Of a DNA stretch of 34,599 nucleotides, positions 16,256-24,235 are shown piece by piece; the first letter of the stretch is position 1; each line of letters opens with the position of its first letter. Origin of the DNA: an uncultured Pseudanabaenaceae cyanobacterium (GTDB taxonomy: Bacteria > Cyanobacteriota > Cyanobacteriia > PCC-9006 > JAAUQQ01); contig CALECT010000161.1 in the NCBI GenBank assembly GCA_937949725.1, forward strand, positions 1-34,599. Reading direction: 5' to 3'. The position numbers and the translations under genes are program-made. The notes below the pieces were generated by a model. It was not told the DNA's origin, did not search any database, and saw nothing but the letters and a program-made list of their open reading frames with translations.

Positions 16256-16666
16256 ATGATTATTCTATCGCTTCTGCTGGGCTTGGGCCTTGGGTTTCTG
16301 TTCCTGTGGTTGGCAAAATATGGGCCTGCTGAGGAGCGGCAAGTTTGGGCTGTGGGCTTGGTGGTGGCGGCGATTATTTATGTGGGGTTTGCGATCGCCG
16401 CCCAAGCCCCCGCTCACTGGCTACTCATCGAATGCCTCGGGCTGCTGGTTTACAGCAGTTTGGCCATTCTCGGTTTGCGGCACAGAGTTGGATGGCTGGC
16501 ATTGGGCTGGCTGCTGCATCCGCTGTGGGATTTGGTGCTGCATTTTTGGCAGGCTGGGGCGGAGTTTACGCCGGGCTGGTATGCCTTAGCTTGCCTGAGC
16601 TTTGATTTGACTGTTGGATTTGCAATCTTTGCTTACTCAAATTCTTTAACTTCAGCTATTGAATGA
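16256..16666 (+). CDS. Four-TM membrane protein, DUF6010-like
   Basis: 136 residues with about four hydrophobic segments (2-20, 31-49, 55-75 and 105-128). A short motif between the third and fourth, GWLLHPLWDLVLHFW, carries His/Asp residues inside or near the membrane, and it is followed by FTPGWYALACLSFDL. From memory these fit the DUF6010 family, whose function is unknown. It begins 11 bases after the phosphorylase-kinase-like gene and is probably co-transcribed with it. Its last 15 bases overlap the 3' end of the convergent GIY-YIG gene, with no terminator between them. Confidence 0.65.
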   Translation: MIILSLLLGLGLGFLFLWLAKYGPAEERQVWAVGLVVAAIIYVGFAIAAQAPAHWLLIECLGLLVYSSLAILGLRHRVGWLALGWLLHPLWDLVLHFWQAGAEFTPGWYALACLSFDLTVGFAIFAYSNSLTSAIE

Positions 16667-17368
16667 TGTAGCGACTGATGCAATGTAATCATCGAGTTCT
16701 GGACTGCAACGAAACCATTCTCCCGTAATTCTCGATTCCTTGAATTGTTGATGGATTAGCTTTTCCTTTTTGGCTGCTTCTTTCTCACTCGCAACTCGCA
16801 CTTTTGAAATGAGCTGAAGTTTGGCCGGGCTTCCAGTTTGGAGAGATTTTAAGCGCTTCTCTACATCTTTGGCTCGCCCGATTTTGATGGCGTTGCTATC
16901 GCTATTGAGGATGAAGTATACATAGCAACTATTTGATGATGCCAATAGGTCGCCATCTAAGCTAATCGTTCTATTGCCAGATGTTATTACTTCAGAGTTA
17001 GATGGAGCCCATGTTTTGAGCCAAGCTAGGATAGCTTTTAATGTTAATACTTCCTGTATCCAGATGGCATAGCTCAAACCATCGACAATAATTTTGAACT
17101 TCTTTTGTTTTGCTCCATTTTTAGGAATCCAAGACAAAACTACTCTTGGATAGACATGCTTTTTCTCGATAATCTGGCCGGAACTGAGGCATTTGAGCCG
17201 AGTAGAATATGTCTTACGATTTTTGTATTTATATTTAATGGCGGTTTGCTTTAGGTTGAATTTCTCAGCTAGCGAATCTTCAACATATATCCAACCCCAC
17301 ATTTTTGTTAAGTCATCTGGATCTCTATCTATTTTGAGTAGTGTTTTACCTTTTCTATGAACGCCCAT
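16652..17368 (-). CDS. GIY-YIG domain protein (T5orf172/MUG113 type)
   Basis: 238 residues. The C-terminal 90 residues form a compact GIY-YIG-like nuclease domain: YVYFI at 149-153, KIGRAKDVEKRLKSLQTGSP at 162-181 with R172 as the likely catalytic Arg, H206 and F209 in HQQF, and GEWFRC at 216-221. The N-terminal 140 residues are Lys/Tyr-rich and hold a segment like a DNA-binding or AP2-type insert (LTKMWGWIYVEDSLAEKF), but I cannot name it. The gene is visibly richer in A and T than its neighbours, with AAA/ATT-type codons, and has no internal GCGATCGC, which suggests transfer. The 3' end overlaps the DUF6010-like gene by 15 bases. Confidence 0.75.
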   Translation of the reverse strand: MGVHRKGKTLLKIDRDPDDLTKMWGWIYVEDSLAEKFNLKQTAIKYKYKNRKTYSTRLKCLSSGQIIEKKHVYPRVVLSWIPKNGAKQKKFKIIVDGLSYAIWIQEVLTLKAILAWLKTWAPSNSEVITSGNRTISLDGDLLASSNSCYVYFILNSDSNAIKIGRAKDVEKRLKSLQTGSPAKLQLISKVRVASEKEAAKKEKLIHQQFKESRITGEWFRCSPELDDYIASVATSFNS

Positions 17369-17405
17369 AAAAACTAGAGAAACTAACTATATATTCATTG
17401 CGATT

Positions 17406-17969
17406 CTAGTGAAATTTCAACTTTAGTCCGGGCATCAGATGTTCACCAGAAACCTGAACTGGCCACGCTTGAACATCAACAGGTTGACCTATGCGATAAA
17501 TTTCAACCTGCTGGTCTTTGGGATTGACTAACCAGCCCAACCTCACCCCATTCGCCAAATACTCCTGCATCTTTTCCTGTAGCTGCTTCAAGCTATCGCT
17601 AGGAGAACGTAGCTCAATCACGAAATCTGGTGCGATAGGCGGAAACTTCAGTTGCTGCTCAGGCTCCAGAGCCTCCCACCGCGATGCCTCCACCCAAGCC
17701 ACATCAGGCGATCGCTTAGCCCCATTGGGCAACTTAAAAATCGTCGAAGAACTAAACACATAGCCCAGCCCCGAAGCCCGATTCCAGATATTCACATCCG
17801 TAATCAAGTCCGCTTCCTGCCGACCACTCTCGCCTCCCACTGGGGCCATAATCACCAACTCCCCCGCTGCCGTCATCTCCAACTGCTTCTCTGGATTGCC
17901 CTGGCAGAGCTGATAAAACTGCTCATCGCTCAGCGGCAACGTCTCTAAATTGAGCATGACTGCATTCAT
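17406..17969 (-). CDS. Uma2 family (DUF820) putative nuclease
   Basis: 187 residues from the ATG at 17969; a TTG at 17978 and a second ATG at 17957 are alternatives. It is a canonical member: E31 near the start of the fold (KQLEMTAAGELVI), the basic/polar GRQEADLI, KRSPDVAWV with D89, PDFVIELRSPSDS with E119, K133 in the following helix, and NGVRLGWLVNP (140-150). These map onto a PD-(D/E)xK site. It lies 37 bases from the start of the GIY-YIG gene on the same strand, so the two could be co-transcribed. It is more typical than the copy at 9784-10344. Confidence 0.88.
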   Translation of the reverse strand: MNAVMLNLETLPLSDEQFYQLCQGNPEKQLEMTAAGELVIMAPVGGESGRQEADLITDVNIWNRASGLGYVFSSSTIFKLPNGAKRSPDVAWVEASRWEALEPEQQLKFPPIAPDFVIELRSPSDSLKQLQEKMQEYLANGVRLGWLVNPKDQQVEIYRIGQPVDVQAWPVQVSGEHLMPGLKLKFH

Positions 17970-18217
17970 CGGGACCAACGTTATAAATGGGGCCTATGCA
18001 AATCTCAAGCCACAACTGGCGCTTCTATTTTGGCATAGTCCCTCAACACAGCTAAAACCATGAAGCAGAAGCAACGGGACTTGGGCATCCTAGCTTTAGC
18101 TACCACTGCAAAATTTCAGGGCATCTCACCACCAGGCCCAGTCTGATCGACCAGCCTGAACCGAACGAACCACCATTCGTTCTCCCAGTGGCCCAACCTT
18201 TCGATGCTTGATGCCCC

Positions 18218-19147
18218 ATGGTGAAACTTCTACTCCTCTGCGCCAGCTTGGCCCTCGGCTTCTTCCTCATCGCTGAGATTGCCCTGCGCCACTTCTTCGG
18301 CTTCGGCAACCCGCCTCTCTACATCGGCGACGACGAAATCGGCTACCTGCTCAAGCCCAACCAAACCACCAAACGCTTCGGCAACCGCATCCGCATCAAC
18401 CAGTTCTCCATGCGAGCTGGCGGCTTCACCCCCACCCCCACCGATGGCCAGCATCGCCTCTTCCTCATCGGCGACTCCATCGTCAACGGCGGCTGGTGGA
18501 CTGACCAACCCAACATCCTCTCCAACCTGCTCAGCAATGTCATGGAGCAGCGCCACCCCGGAGAACGCTACGAAACCCTCAACGCCTCCGCCAACTCTTG
18601 GGGTCCCCGCAACGAGCGGGCCTATCTCCAGCGCTTCGGCAGCTTTGGCTCCGAGACCATCATCCTCGTCATCAACACCGACGACCTCTTTGCAGTGGAG
18701 CCCACCTCCGTTCCCGTTGGTCTTGATCGCAACTACCCCGACAAAGCCCCAGCCCTAGCTCTCACCGAAGTCCTCGGCAAATACGTCTTCAAAGGCAAAC
18801 CTGACCCAGCGGTGGAAGCCTCTCGCACCGAGGAAGGCGATCGCGTCGCCCGCAACCTCAAGGCGATCGCCGACATCCAAGACTTCGCCAAAGCCAACGA
18901 CGCCAAATTCCTGATGGCCATGACCCCGCTCAAGCGAGAGCTAGCCAGCCAAGGTGGCCCCCTCGACTACGAAATCAAAGAGCGGAAACGTCTCATCGAA
19001 TTTATTGGCGAACGAGGCATCACCTTCATCAACTTCCTGCCCATCTTTGATGCCCAAGACGATCCCGAAGGCTTCTACTACGACCATATTCACTTGAGTG
19101 TGCGAGGGAATGAACTGGTGAGTGGTGCGATCGCCGACAAGCTCTAA
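18218..19147 (+). CDS. Membrane-anchored SGNH/GDSL hydrolase
   Basis: 309 residues. A single N-terminal hydrophobic span (2-21) after a short basic start is either a signal anchor or an uncleaved signal. The catalytic Ser is S87 in FLIGDSIVNGG (block I). NASANSWGPRNE at 122-133 fits blocks II-III, with NTDD at 153-156 nearby. The block V dyad is D289-x-x-H292 in YYDHIHLSVRGNE. Such proteins act as esterases, lipases or acyl-sugar deacetylases. Here it should face the periplasm, perhaps acting on surface polysaccharide O-acyl groups. Third-position C is strikingly common (CTC, ATC, GCC) compared with flanking genes. The ATG lacks a clear Shine-Dalgarno; no close same-strand neighbour. Confidence 0.8.
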   Translation: MVKLLLLCASLALGFFLIAEIALRHFFGFGNPPLYIGDDEIGYLLKPNQTTKRFGNRIRINQFSMRAGGFTPTPTDGQHRLFLIGDSIVNGGWWTDQPNILSNLLSNVMEQRHPGERYETLNASANSWGPRNERAYLQRFGSFGSETIILVINTDDLFAVEPTSVPVGLDRNYPDKAPALALTEVLGKYVFKGKPDPAVEASRTEEGDRVARNLKAIADIQDFAKANDAKFLMAMTPLKRELASQGGPLDYEIKERKRLIEFIGERGITFINFLPIFDAQDDPEGFYYDHIHLSVRGNELVSGAIADKL

Positions 19148-19263
19148 ACCTCTCAAGACCTGAACTCAACAGCTATTCAAAGCACTCTCTTGGATGCTTG
19201 AAAAGTTCTCAGACTAGAACGCCCCCACTAAAGCGAGCTGCAACCCATGCCAATCGGCTGTTT

Positions 19264-19313
19264 AGTCCGTTTTAACGGACTTGAGCTTTTAGCTGGGAGG
19301 TTTAGCTCCCGGC
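19264..19313. repeat. REP/MITE-like double hairpin
   Basis: Two adjacent hairpins lie in 50 bases: AGTCCGTT with AACGGACT (19264-19271 and 19274-19281), then GCTGGGAG with CTCCCGGC (19292-19299 and 19306-19313, one G-U). A small AGCT palindrome lies between them. The layout resembles, from memory, a dispersed two-hairpin repeat common in cyanobacterial genomes and probably moved by IS200/IS605-type enzymes. No transposase is nearby. Confidence 0.55.
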
Positions 19314-19395
19314 ACCAGGCCGAAGCCAACCCATCGCTTGATTGAACGCAGCCCCTCAAAACATCTCTGGCTTCCTTCAGCCTCCTCAAACCCAA

Positions 19396-19430
19396 AGCCC
19401 AGACGCAAACCAATGCATCTGGGCTCTTTT
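19396..19430. terminator. Intrinsic terminator between convergent genes
   Basis: AGCCCAGA (19396-19403) pairs with TCTGGGCT (19418-19425); an inner GCA-TGC extends it after one mismatch. CTTTT follows. It closes the SGNH hydrolase transcript and may also serve the oxidoreductase on the other strand. Confidence 0.65.
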
Positions 19431-19459
19431 GATCAAGATCGACACGAAATGAGAGCAGA

Positions 19460-20530
19460 CTACTGCTGCGCCGCCGCAATCACCGCTGCCAACTCCTCAT
19501 CCACCGTCTCCTCATGCATCACCGCACCACTCAGCGCCATCTTCTCAATTGACGTCGCTAACCGCAGCGCCTTCAGCGCCTGCTCACCGCCAACCGAAGG
19601 ATTATCTCCCCCCCGCACGCAGCTCGCAAAATGCTCCAACTCCGCATGGAGTGGCTCCGTATTACGCGTATGCACCCGCTCAATCAAGCCATCCTGGCGA
19701 TACAGCACCTTGCCATAGGCCTGGGGATAATTGCCCTGGAGCTGACGATGAATCAGAATCTCGTTATTGAGGAAATCCGCCTCGGTAAATGACTGCTTGC
19801 AATGGGCCGAGATTCGACGAATTTTCTTGTGAGTCACCTTGCTCGCCGTCAGTGTCGCCACAATGCCATTGGCAAAATTCAGCGTTGCTGTCACGTAATC
19901 CAAATTGCCAGACTGGGCACCACGACTACCGCTGGCAGTCATATGAATCACTTTGGATTGAGCCAGCTCCAGCATCAAGTCGATGTCGTGGATCATCAAA
20001 TCCAGCACCACCGACACGTCATTGGCGCGATTGGCATGGGGGCTCATACGGTGAGCTTCCAAGGCCAAGATTTCTTCAGTACGCAGTACCTTCTCCAACT
20101 CTTGAAATGCTGGATTAAAGCGCTCAATATGCCCCACTTGCAGCAGACACTTTTGCTCCGCCGCTGCATTCACCAACAGCTCCGCTTCACGGATATTGGC
20201 TGCGATGGGCTTCTCTAGCAGTGCATGGACACCTGCTTCTAGGCAAGCCATGCCGACGGAATAGTGATAACGAGTGGGGACTGCAATACAAACCGCATCC
20301 ACCTGGGACAGCATGTCCTGGTAATTCTCAAAGAAACGGCAGCTGTATTTTGCCGCTGTCTCAATGCCCCGCTCAACGGAAACGTCCGAAACGCCAACCA
20401 GTTCAACATCCTTCAGTAGACTCAGCACCCGAGTGTGGTGCTGACCCATATTGCCAACCCCAATGACCCCAATGCGGACGGGAGCAGCTAGCTGACGCTG
20501 CCCGTTAGATGCTGCTTGTCTCTGGGACAT
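19460..20530 (-). CDS. Gfo/Idh/MocA family NAD(P)-dependent oxidoreductase
   Basis: 356 residues. The N-terminal Rossmann domain has RIGVIGVGNMGQHH (19-32) with the Gly-x-Gly-x-x-Gly pattern at G24-G26-G29. SDV at 48-50 ends the second strand. LLEKPIA (104-110) carries the invariant Glu-Lys-Pro that positions the substrate and cofactor. The middle holds HIERFNPAFQELE and VLDLMIHDIDLMLEL, where the MIHD/DID stretch includes the usual catalytic His. The family oxidises or reduces sugars, inositols and related compounds; many are nucleotide-sugar 3-dehydrogenases. The motif VGHIERFNPAF recalls UDP-N-acetylglucosamine 3-dehydrogenases (GnnA-like), but that is a guess. Cytoplasmic. It shares a terminator zone with the SGNH gene. 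Confidence 0.85.
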   Translation of the reverse strand: MSQRQAASNGQRQLAAPVRIGVIGVGNMGQHHTRVLSLLKDVELVGVSDVSVERGIETAAKYSCRFFENYQDMLSQVDAVCIAVPTRYHYSVGMACLEAGVHALLEKPIAANIREAELLVNAAAEQKCLLQVGHIERFNPAFQELEKVLRTEEILALEAHRMSPHANRANDVSVVLDLMIHDIDLMLELAQSKVIHMTASGSRGAQSGNLDYVTATLNFANGIVATLTASKVTHKKIRRISAHCKQSFTEADFLNNEILIHRQLQGNYPQAYGKVLYRQDGLIERVHTRNTEPLHAELEHFASCVRGGDNPSVGGEQALKALRLATSIEKMALSGAVMHEETVDEELAAVIAAAQQ

Positions 20531-20781
20531 GCGGTTTTATTCCTCGATACTCCTCAACCACTGTTGCCGCATGATTTTGAAAACGACAGCTTGAATCACA
20601 AAGCAACTCAAGTATGAAATTTTCGTTGATGCGTCAACGTCTTAAAACCGAATCCCGAAATCACACAGATATTAACATGATGTCTATATTCCTAAAGAAT
20701 TCCAAAGACCAGTCGATAATCCTGCACAGTCCTAGAATCACATCTGCGCTTGTTGAGTCAGAGGCTGCTGGCAGAACAGGT

Positions 20782-22179
20782 TTAGCTTCCTAAGTCTTCT
20801 GTCTCATCTACCACAACAGCATTTTCCTTTGGTGATATGGAAAGCTGTATCCATTGCAGTCGAGTGCCATCAATGGATAAAACCTTTAAATCAGCGTTTT
20901 GGTACTGTCGGCTTTCTCCAGCTTGGGGCACATGCTGTAGCAAGTGAATGAGAAACCCTCCCAAAGTGGTGTAAGTCTCGGATAGTGGAAAATCTACATC
21001 CAGATAATCATTGACTTCTTCTAGCTCGACCTGGGCTTGGATCTGGTAGGTTTTCCCATCCAATATTTTGAACCGGGGATCGCTGACGGCACTGCGGTGG
21101 GCAGCACCATCGAAGACCTCTTCCATCAGATCCATCAACGTAATCAGCCCCGCTGTTCCGCCATATTCATCGACGACAATGGCGAAGCCTTGATCTGCTT
21201 GTTGCATTAAGCCGAGGAGCTCTTGCAACGCCATGGATTCCGGTACAAATTGCACGTCCAGTAGCCAGGGCACCAGACTGGTATTTAATTGCAGCGCATT
21301 TTGCCGCAACGGTTCGGCCAAGGCTCGGAAGTCCACCACTCCCAAGACCTCATCTAGGGAATCGGCAATGACGGGGTAAATGCTATGGCCACTTTCCTCC
21401 ATGACTTCTAGTAAGTCTGCAAATACAGCTTTTTGAGTCAGGGTGATGACACTTCCACGTGGCACCATGACTTCTCCTGCAGAGACCGTTGAGAAGTCAA
21501 AGACATTACTCAGTAGCTGACGCTCTTGGGCTTGGAGGCCTGACTCACTATCGGTTTCGATGATGAACTGTAATTCCTGGGCGGTAACCTGACCCATGCC
21601 AGGAATGCTTTGATAGCGAATTCCAAATAAACCTAAAAAGATTCGAGTAGATAGATCGAGTAGAGAAATTAGGGGAGCAAATACCCTGGCAATGGTCCAG
21701 CCGAAAGGACCCAGCAGTCGAGCAAGCTGCTCGGGATATAGCAAGGCCAACGCCTTGGGGCAAAGCTCTCCTAGGACGATTTGCAAATAGGCGACGCCTA
21801 AAAAGGCAATGGGTAGGGATAGGCTATGTACCAGCCATTCTCGCTGAGCCAGGCTGCCCCAGAAACTTTGGTGAGTTGCTAACTGAGTCAGTAAATGGCG
21901 TACCAATCCACCCACGGTATTTTCACCTATCCAGCCCAGGGCAAGGCTGGATAGGGTAATTCCGAGCTGGGTGGTAGAGAGCAGACGAGTAATGCGGCGC
22001 TGAAGCTTTTGCACCGTTCTAGCTGAGGCATCCCCTTCGGTGGCGAGTTGCCCCATGCGCGATCGCCGCACAGAAACCACTGCGAACTCCGTCGCCACAA
22101 AAAAAGCATTGAGCGAAATCAAGCCCAGTACAATGGCCAGCCGCTGTAATCCATCCCCCCAAGTCAACAAGCTCTGCAT
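20782..22179 (-). CDS. CNNM/CorC-type transporter (hemolysin C family)
   Basis: 465 residues. The N-terminal DUF21/CNNM membrane domain (1-195) has about four spans and the family mark FFVATEFAVVSVRRSR (26-41). A paired CBS domain follows (about 210-345) with EVMVPRGSVITL and GFAIVVDEYGGTAGLITLMDLMEEVFDG, the typical CBS2 end. A CorC_HlyC domain (about 365-450) closes the protein. Bacterial members are inner-membrane Mg2+/Co2+ exporters or regulators of magnesium transport. The CBS pair probably senses adenine nucleotides. The gene is 92 bases downstream of the anchored unknown at 22272-23018 on the same strand, so they may share a transcript. The stop is followed by 250 bases without a gene. 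Confidence 0.88.
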   Translation of the reverse strand: MQSLLTWGDGLQRLAIVLGLISLNAFFVATEFAVVSVRRSRMGQLATEGDASARTVQKLQRRITRLLSTTQLGITLSSLALGWIGENTVGGLVRHLLTQLATHQSFWGSLAQREWLVHSLSLPIAFLGVAYLQIVLGELCPKALALLYPEQLARLLGPFGWTIARVFAPLISLLDLSTRIFLGLFGIRYQSIPGMGQVTAQELQFIIETDSESGLQAQERQLLSNVFDFSTVSAGEVMVPRGSVITLTQKAVFADLLEVMEESGHSIYPVIADSLDEVLGVVDFRALAEPLRQNALQLNTSLVPWLLDVQFVPESMALQELLGLMQQADQGFAIVVDEYGGTAGLITLMDLMEEVFDGAAHRSAVSDPRFKILDGKTYQIQAQVELEEVNDYLDVDFPLSETYTTLGGFLIHLLQHVPQAGESRQYQNADLKVLSIDGTRLQWIQLSISPKENAVVVDETEDLGS

Positions 22180-22271
22180 CCTAGCTCAGGACCATTTTTC
22201 GTTTTGACATCAACTGGAATCACGACCTGTGACAAAGTAGCCAAGCTTAGGTCAAAGGGTAATCGACAAAA

Positions 22272-23018
22272 TCAATTGCTGCCCTGTAAGACGGGAATAC
22301 CCGAGAGCTTGAGCTGGATTTTTTGCTCGGGGTAGTCTGTTAGAGAAACGACTAGGCTATCCACGCCTTTAACCAAGGCCTTAGGAATGCGAATACGCCC
22401 AGAGAAGGTATCACTCAGGGGCTGTAGCTCACCTGGCAAGCCTTCTGCTGTGGCACTCAGAGGGCGATTCTGATCATCTGTCACATCCAGGAAGCTGTAG
22501 AGAAAGCGAACGGGCTTGGTACCTTCATTTCGCAGATTTACGTCTAGGACGAAGGAGCCCCCGTCGGGCTGAACGCCGATGACTTCCATGAGTACACCGC
22601 CATCTTTGCTGACGATGGGGAAACCGACTTGATTGGGGCGATCGTTTTCAGCATCTGCCTCAATCGCAGCCGCAGCTTCTACAGGTACCACAGGTTTTGC
22701 AGGAGCCTGTCCCTTATTCGCGAGTCTCTCTTTGACTTGGGTTAGCACCTCCGCTTCCGAAATGAACGCCACCTCTTGACCAGGGGCTGGCTCATCTTCA
22801 TCTTCACGAGTGGTGGTTCGGCTGCTTAGACCAAAGTCTGGCTGGGTAACGCCTTTAAGGGCATCCCGTCCCAAACTGTTGCCTAGAGTCATGCCGATGA
22901 TGCCAGCCACAATCATCAAGAACAGCATCGACAGCGTATAAAGCAGGGATGCCCGCAATCGAACCGTCTGGGCGGGAGCAGATTTTGCAGATGACTTGGT
23001 CATGGATTTGGCTGGCAT
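22272..23018 (-). CDS. Single-TM anchored protein of unknown function
   Basis: 248 residues. A basic N terminus (MPAKSMTKSSAKSAPAQ), a transmembrane span at about 24-46 (LLYTLSMLFLMIVAGIIGMTL), an acidic linker rich in Asp/Glu/Ala (70-130), then a folded C-terminal domain (about 135-248) with alternating beta-strand patterns such as SFVLDVNLRNEGTKPVRFLYSFLDVTDD. The latter resembles DUF4352-like or immunoglobulin-like domains that face the periplasm. I do not recognise a named family. The basic side predicts N-in, C-out. It lies directly upstream of the CNNM gene and might work with it, but that is only positional. M6 is an alternative start. Confidence 0.7.
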   Translation of the reverse strand: MPAKSMTKSSAKSAPAQTVRLRASLLYTLSMLFLMIVAGIIGMTLGNSLGRDALKGVTQPDFGLSSRTTTREDEDEPAPGQEVAFISEAEVLTQVKERLANKGQAPAKPVVPVEAAAAIEADAENDRPNQVGFPIVSKDGGVLMEVIGVQPDGGSFVLDVNLRNEGTKPVRFLYSFLDVTDDQNRPLSATAEGLPGELQPLSDTFSGRIRIPKALVKGVDSLVVSLTDYPEQKIQLKLSGIPVLQGSN

Positions 23019-23292
23019 AGCAACTTAAGCGAAGAGGCGGGGACGCAACCCCAGTTCAGCAAACTCTATTCAGTCAAGCAATGGAACCGAATCGTCTTTG
23101 AAAATACTGGACGTTTACTGCGGAGGCTAGATTGCGTTGGACAATGCTATGAATATTCCGCCCAAGCTTACCCTAAAAATTGGTTTGTCTAAGGCCCCAG
23201 TCTTGCGGAACTGAGCTAAGCTATACGGAGAAAATTAGCACAGCCTAAAGTTCTGAAGAGCTCCGTAAGCTGAGCTAATTGGCCGTAAATTG

Positions 23293-23365
23293 CCAGGGTT
23301 GGCCGAGCGGTTGAGGCAGCGAACTCATAATTCGCCTTAGACAGGTTCAACTCCTGTACCCTGGA
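23293..23365 (+). tRNA. tRNA with CAU anticodon, probably tRNA-Ile2
   Basis: 73 bases fold into a full cloverleaf: acceptor CCAGGGT/ACCCTGG with discriminator A, a D arm GCC...GGC with a long loop, anticodon stem GCGAA/TTCGC around CTCATAA (anticodon CAT), a 5-base variable loop, and a T arm ACAGG-TTCAACT-CCTGT. The D-arm pattern GGCCGAGCGGTTGAGGC resembles the chloroplast and cyanobacterial trnI-CAU more than the elongator or initiator Met tRNAs. Such a tRNA reads AUA after TilS changes C34 to lysidine. CCA is not encoded. Confidence 0.9.
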
Positions 23366-23407
23366 TTGCTTACTTTTCAAAGGCTCTTCGAGTCAACGAA
23401 TAGGTTT

Positions 23408-23460
23408 CAAGATAAAAGGAGGCGCAGTCCTAATTTAGGACTGCGCCTCCTTTTATCTTG
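23408..23460. terminator. Long perfect palindromic bidirectional terminator
   Basis: A 53-base palindrome: 26-bp perfect arms about a single central T at 23434. The core GGAGGCGCAGTCC is GC-rich and flanked by A/T runs on both sides. It separates the tRNA-CAU gene from the convergent exported protein gene. Confidence 0.88.
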
Positions 23461-23533
23461 GGATTTAATTGCAGACCCAGGTAAAACCTCAAGTCTGGGC
23501 AAAAAAACTATGGAAAGCTGACGCTTCCAGAAT

Positions 23534-23962
23534 TTAGAACGCAGAACGCTCATACACAAATTCTGTGCCGTTTGCTTGGCGGGAGAAAATGGAAGGTTCC
23601 ACCAGCAAAGAGCTTTCAAAAGGATTAGGTAAATCGATCACGCGAATCTCGGGGTCACTAGCGACTTGATCCTGGAGCATGTTGCGATATGCCTGCTCGA
23701 TCAGCTCGGAGTCACGCTCAATGGCAATTTCAGGGTAGTTACCGCGGCGAAACAGTCCAGCACCGGTACCAAACATCGTACGGAGGTTACCCACAGTGGT
23801 CTGGCTATCGTAGATGTCACCAGAGTCGTTGAAGGCATCACTCAGGGTTGCACCCCAGGAGTCGGTGTCTGGTAGCTGCTGAGCATTGACCGGAGAAAGA
23901 ATTGCGCCGCTGGCAGCGAGGACTACAGTCCCCAGCAGCAATTTGAGTTGGAGTTTCATCAA
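23534..23962 (-). CDS. Small exported protein of unknown function
   Basis: 142 residues with a clear Sec signal peptide: basic start MMKLQLK, hydrophobic core LLLGTVVLAASGAIL, and a likely cleavage after SPVNA (A27), leaving QQLPDTDSWG. The mature 115 residues are acidic, with NLRTMFGTGAGLFRRGNYPEIA and a region beginning PEIRVIDLPNPFESSLL. No Cys in the mature part, no membrane span. GAGG sits 8 bases before the ATG, a good start. I do not recognise the family. It should be in the periplasm or thylakoid lumen. Its promoter region carries a CRP-like palindrome, so expression may respond to cAMP. A strong terminator lies about 70 bases after the stop. Confidence 0.75.
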   Translation of the reverse strand: MMKLQLKLLLGTVVLAASGAILSPVNAQQLPDTDSWGATLSDAFNDSGDIYDSQTTVGNLRTMFGTGAGLFRRGNYPEIAIERDSELIEQAYRNMLQDQVASDPEIRVIDLPNPFESSLLVEPSIFSRQANGTEFVYERSAF

Positions 23963-23994
23963 GAAAGCCTCGAAGATGACAATGGGACTAGCCT

Positions 23995-24039
23995 CTTATA
24001 GCGCAGCCAGATTATTTCGCCCAGTGAAAATTATCACTG
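23995..24039 (-). promoter_or_regulatory. Promoter with CRP-type palindrome
   Basis: On the minus strand the -10 TATAAG lies at 24000-23995, 33 bases upstream of the ATG, with no good -35. The palindrome CAGTGA-N6-TCACTG at 24022-24039 contains the core GTGA-N6-TCAC of CRP family sites, as bound by the cyanobacterial cAMP receptor SYCRP1. Its centre would be at about -42, the class II activator position. Confidence 0.55.
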
Positions 24040-24235
24040 TTTTGGTTAAATCTTTCCCAGATCACGGGTTGAGGGAGTCATGAAAATCTACTTGATTGTT
24101 TTTGAGGCTGCAGCTAGACCGGATGAAATTCGATCTTTCTAAGGTTTGGGTGGGGTTTACCCGGCATGAAGATCGCGAATTTTGGCTTATTCTTTGGGCA
24201 AGCATTAAGCTACAACCTTTAGTACCGAAATTAAG

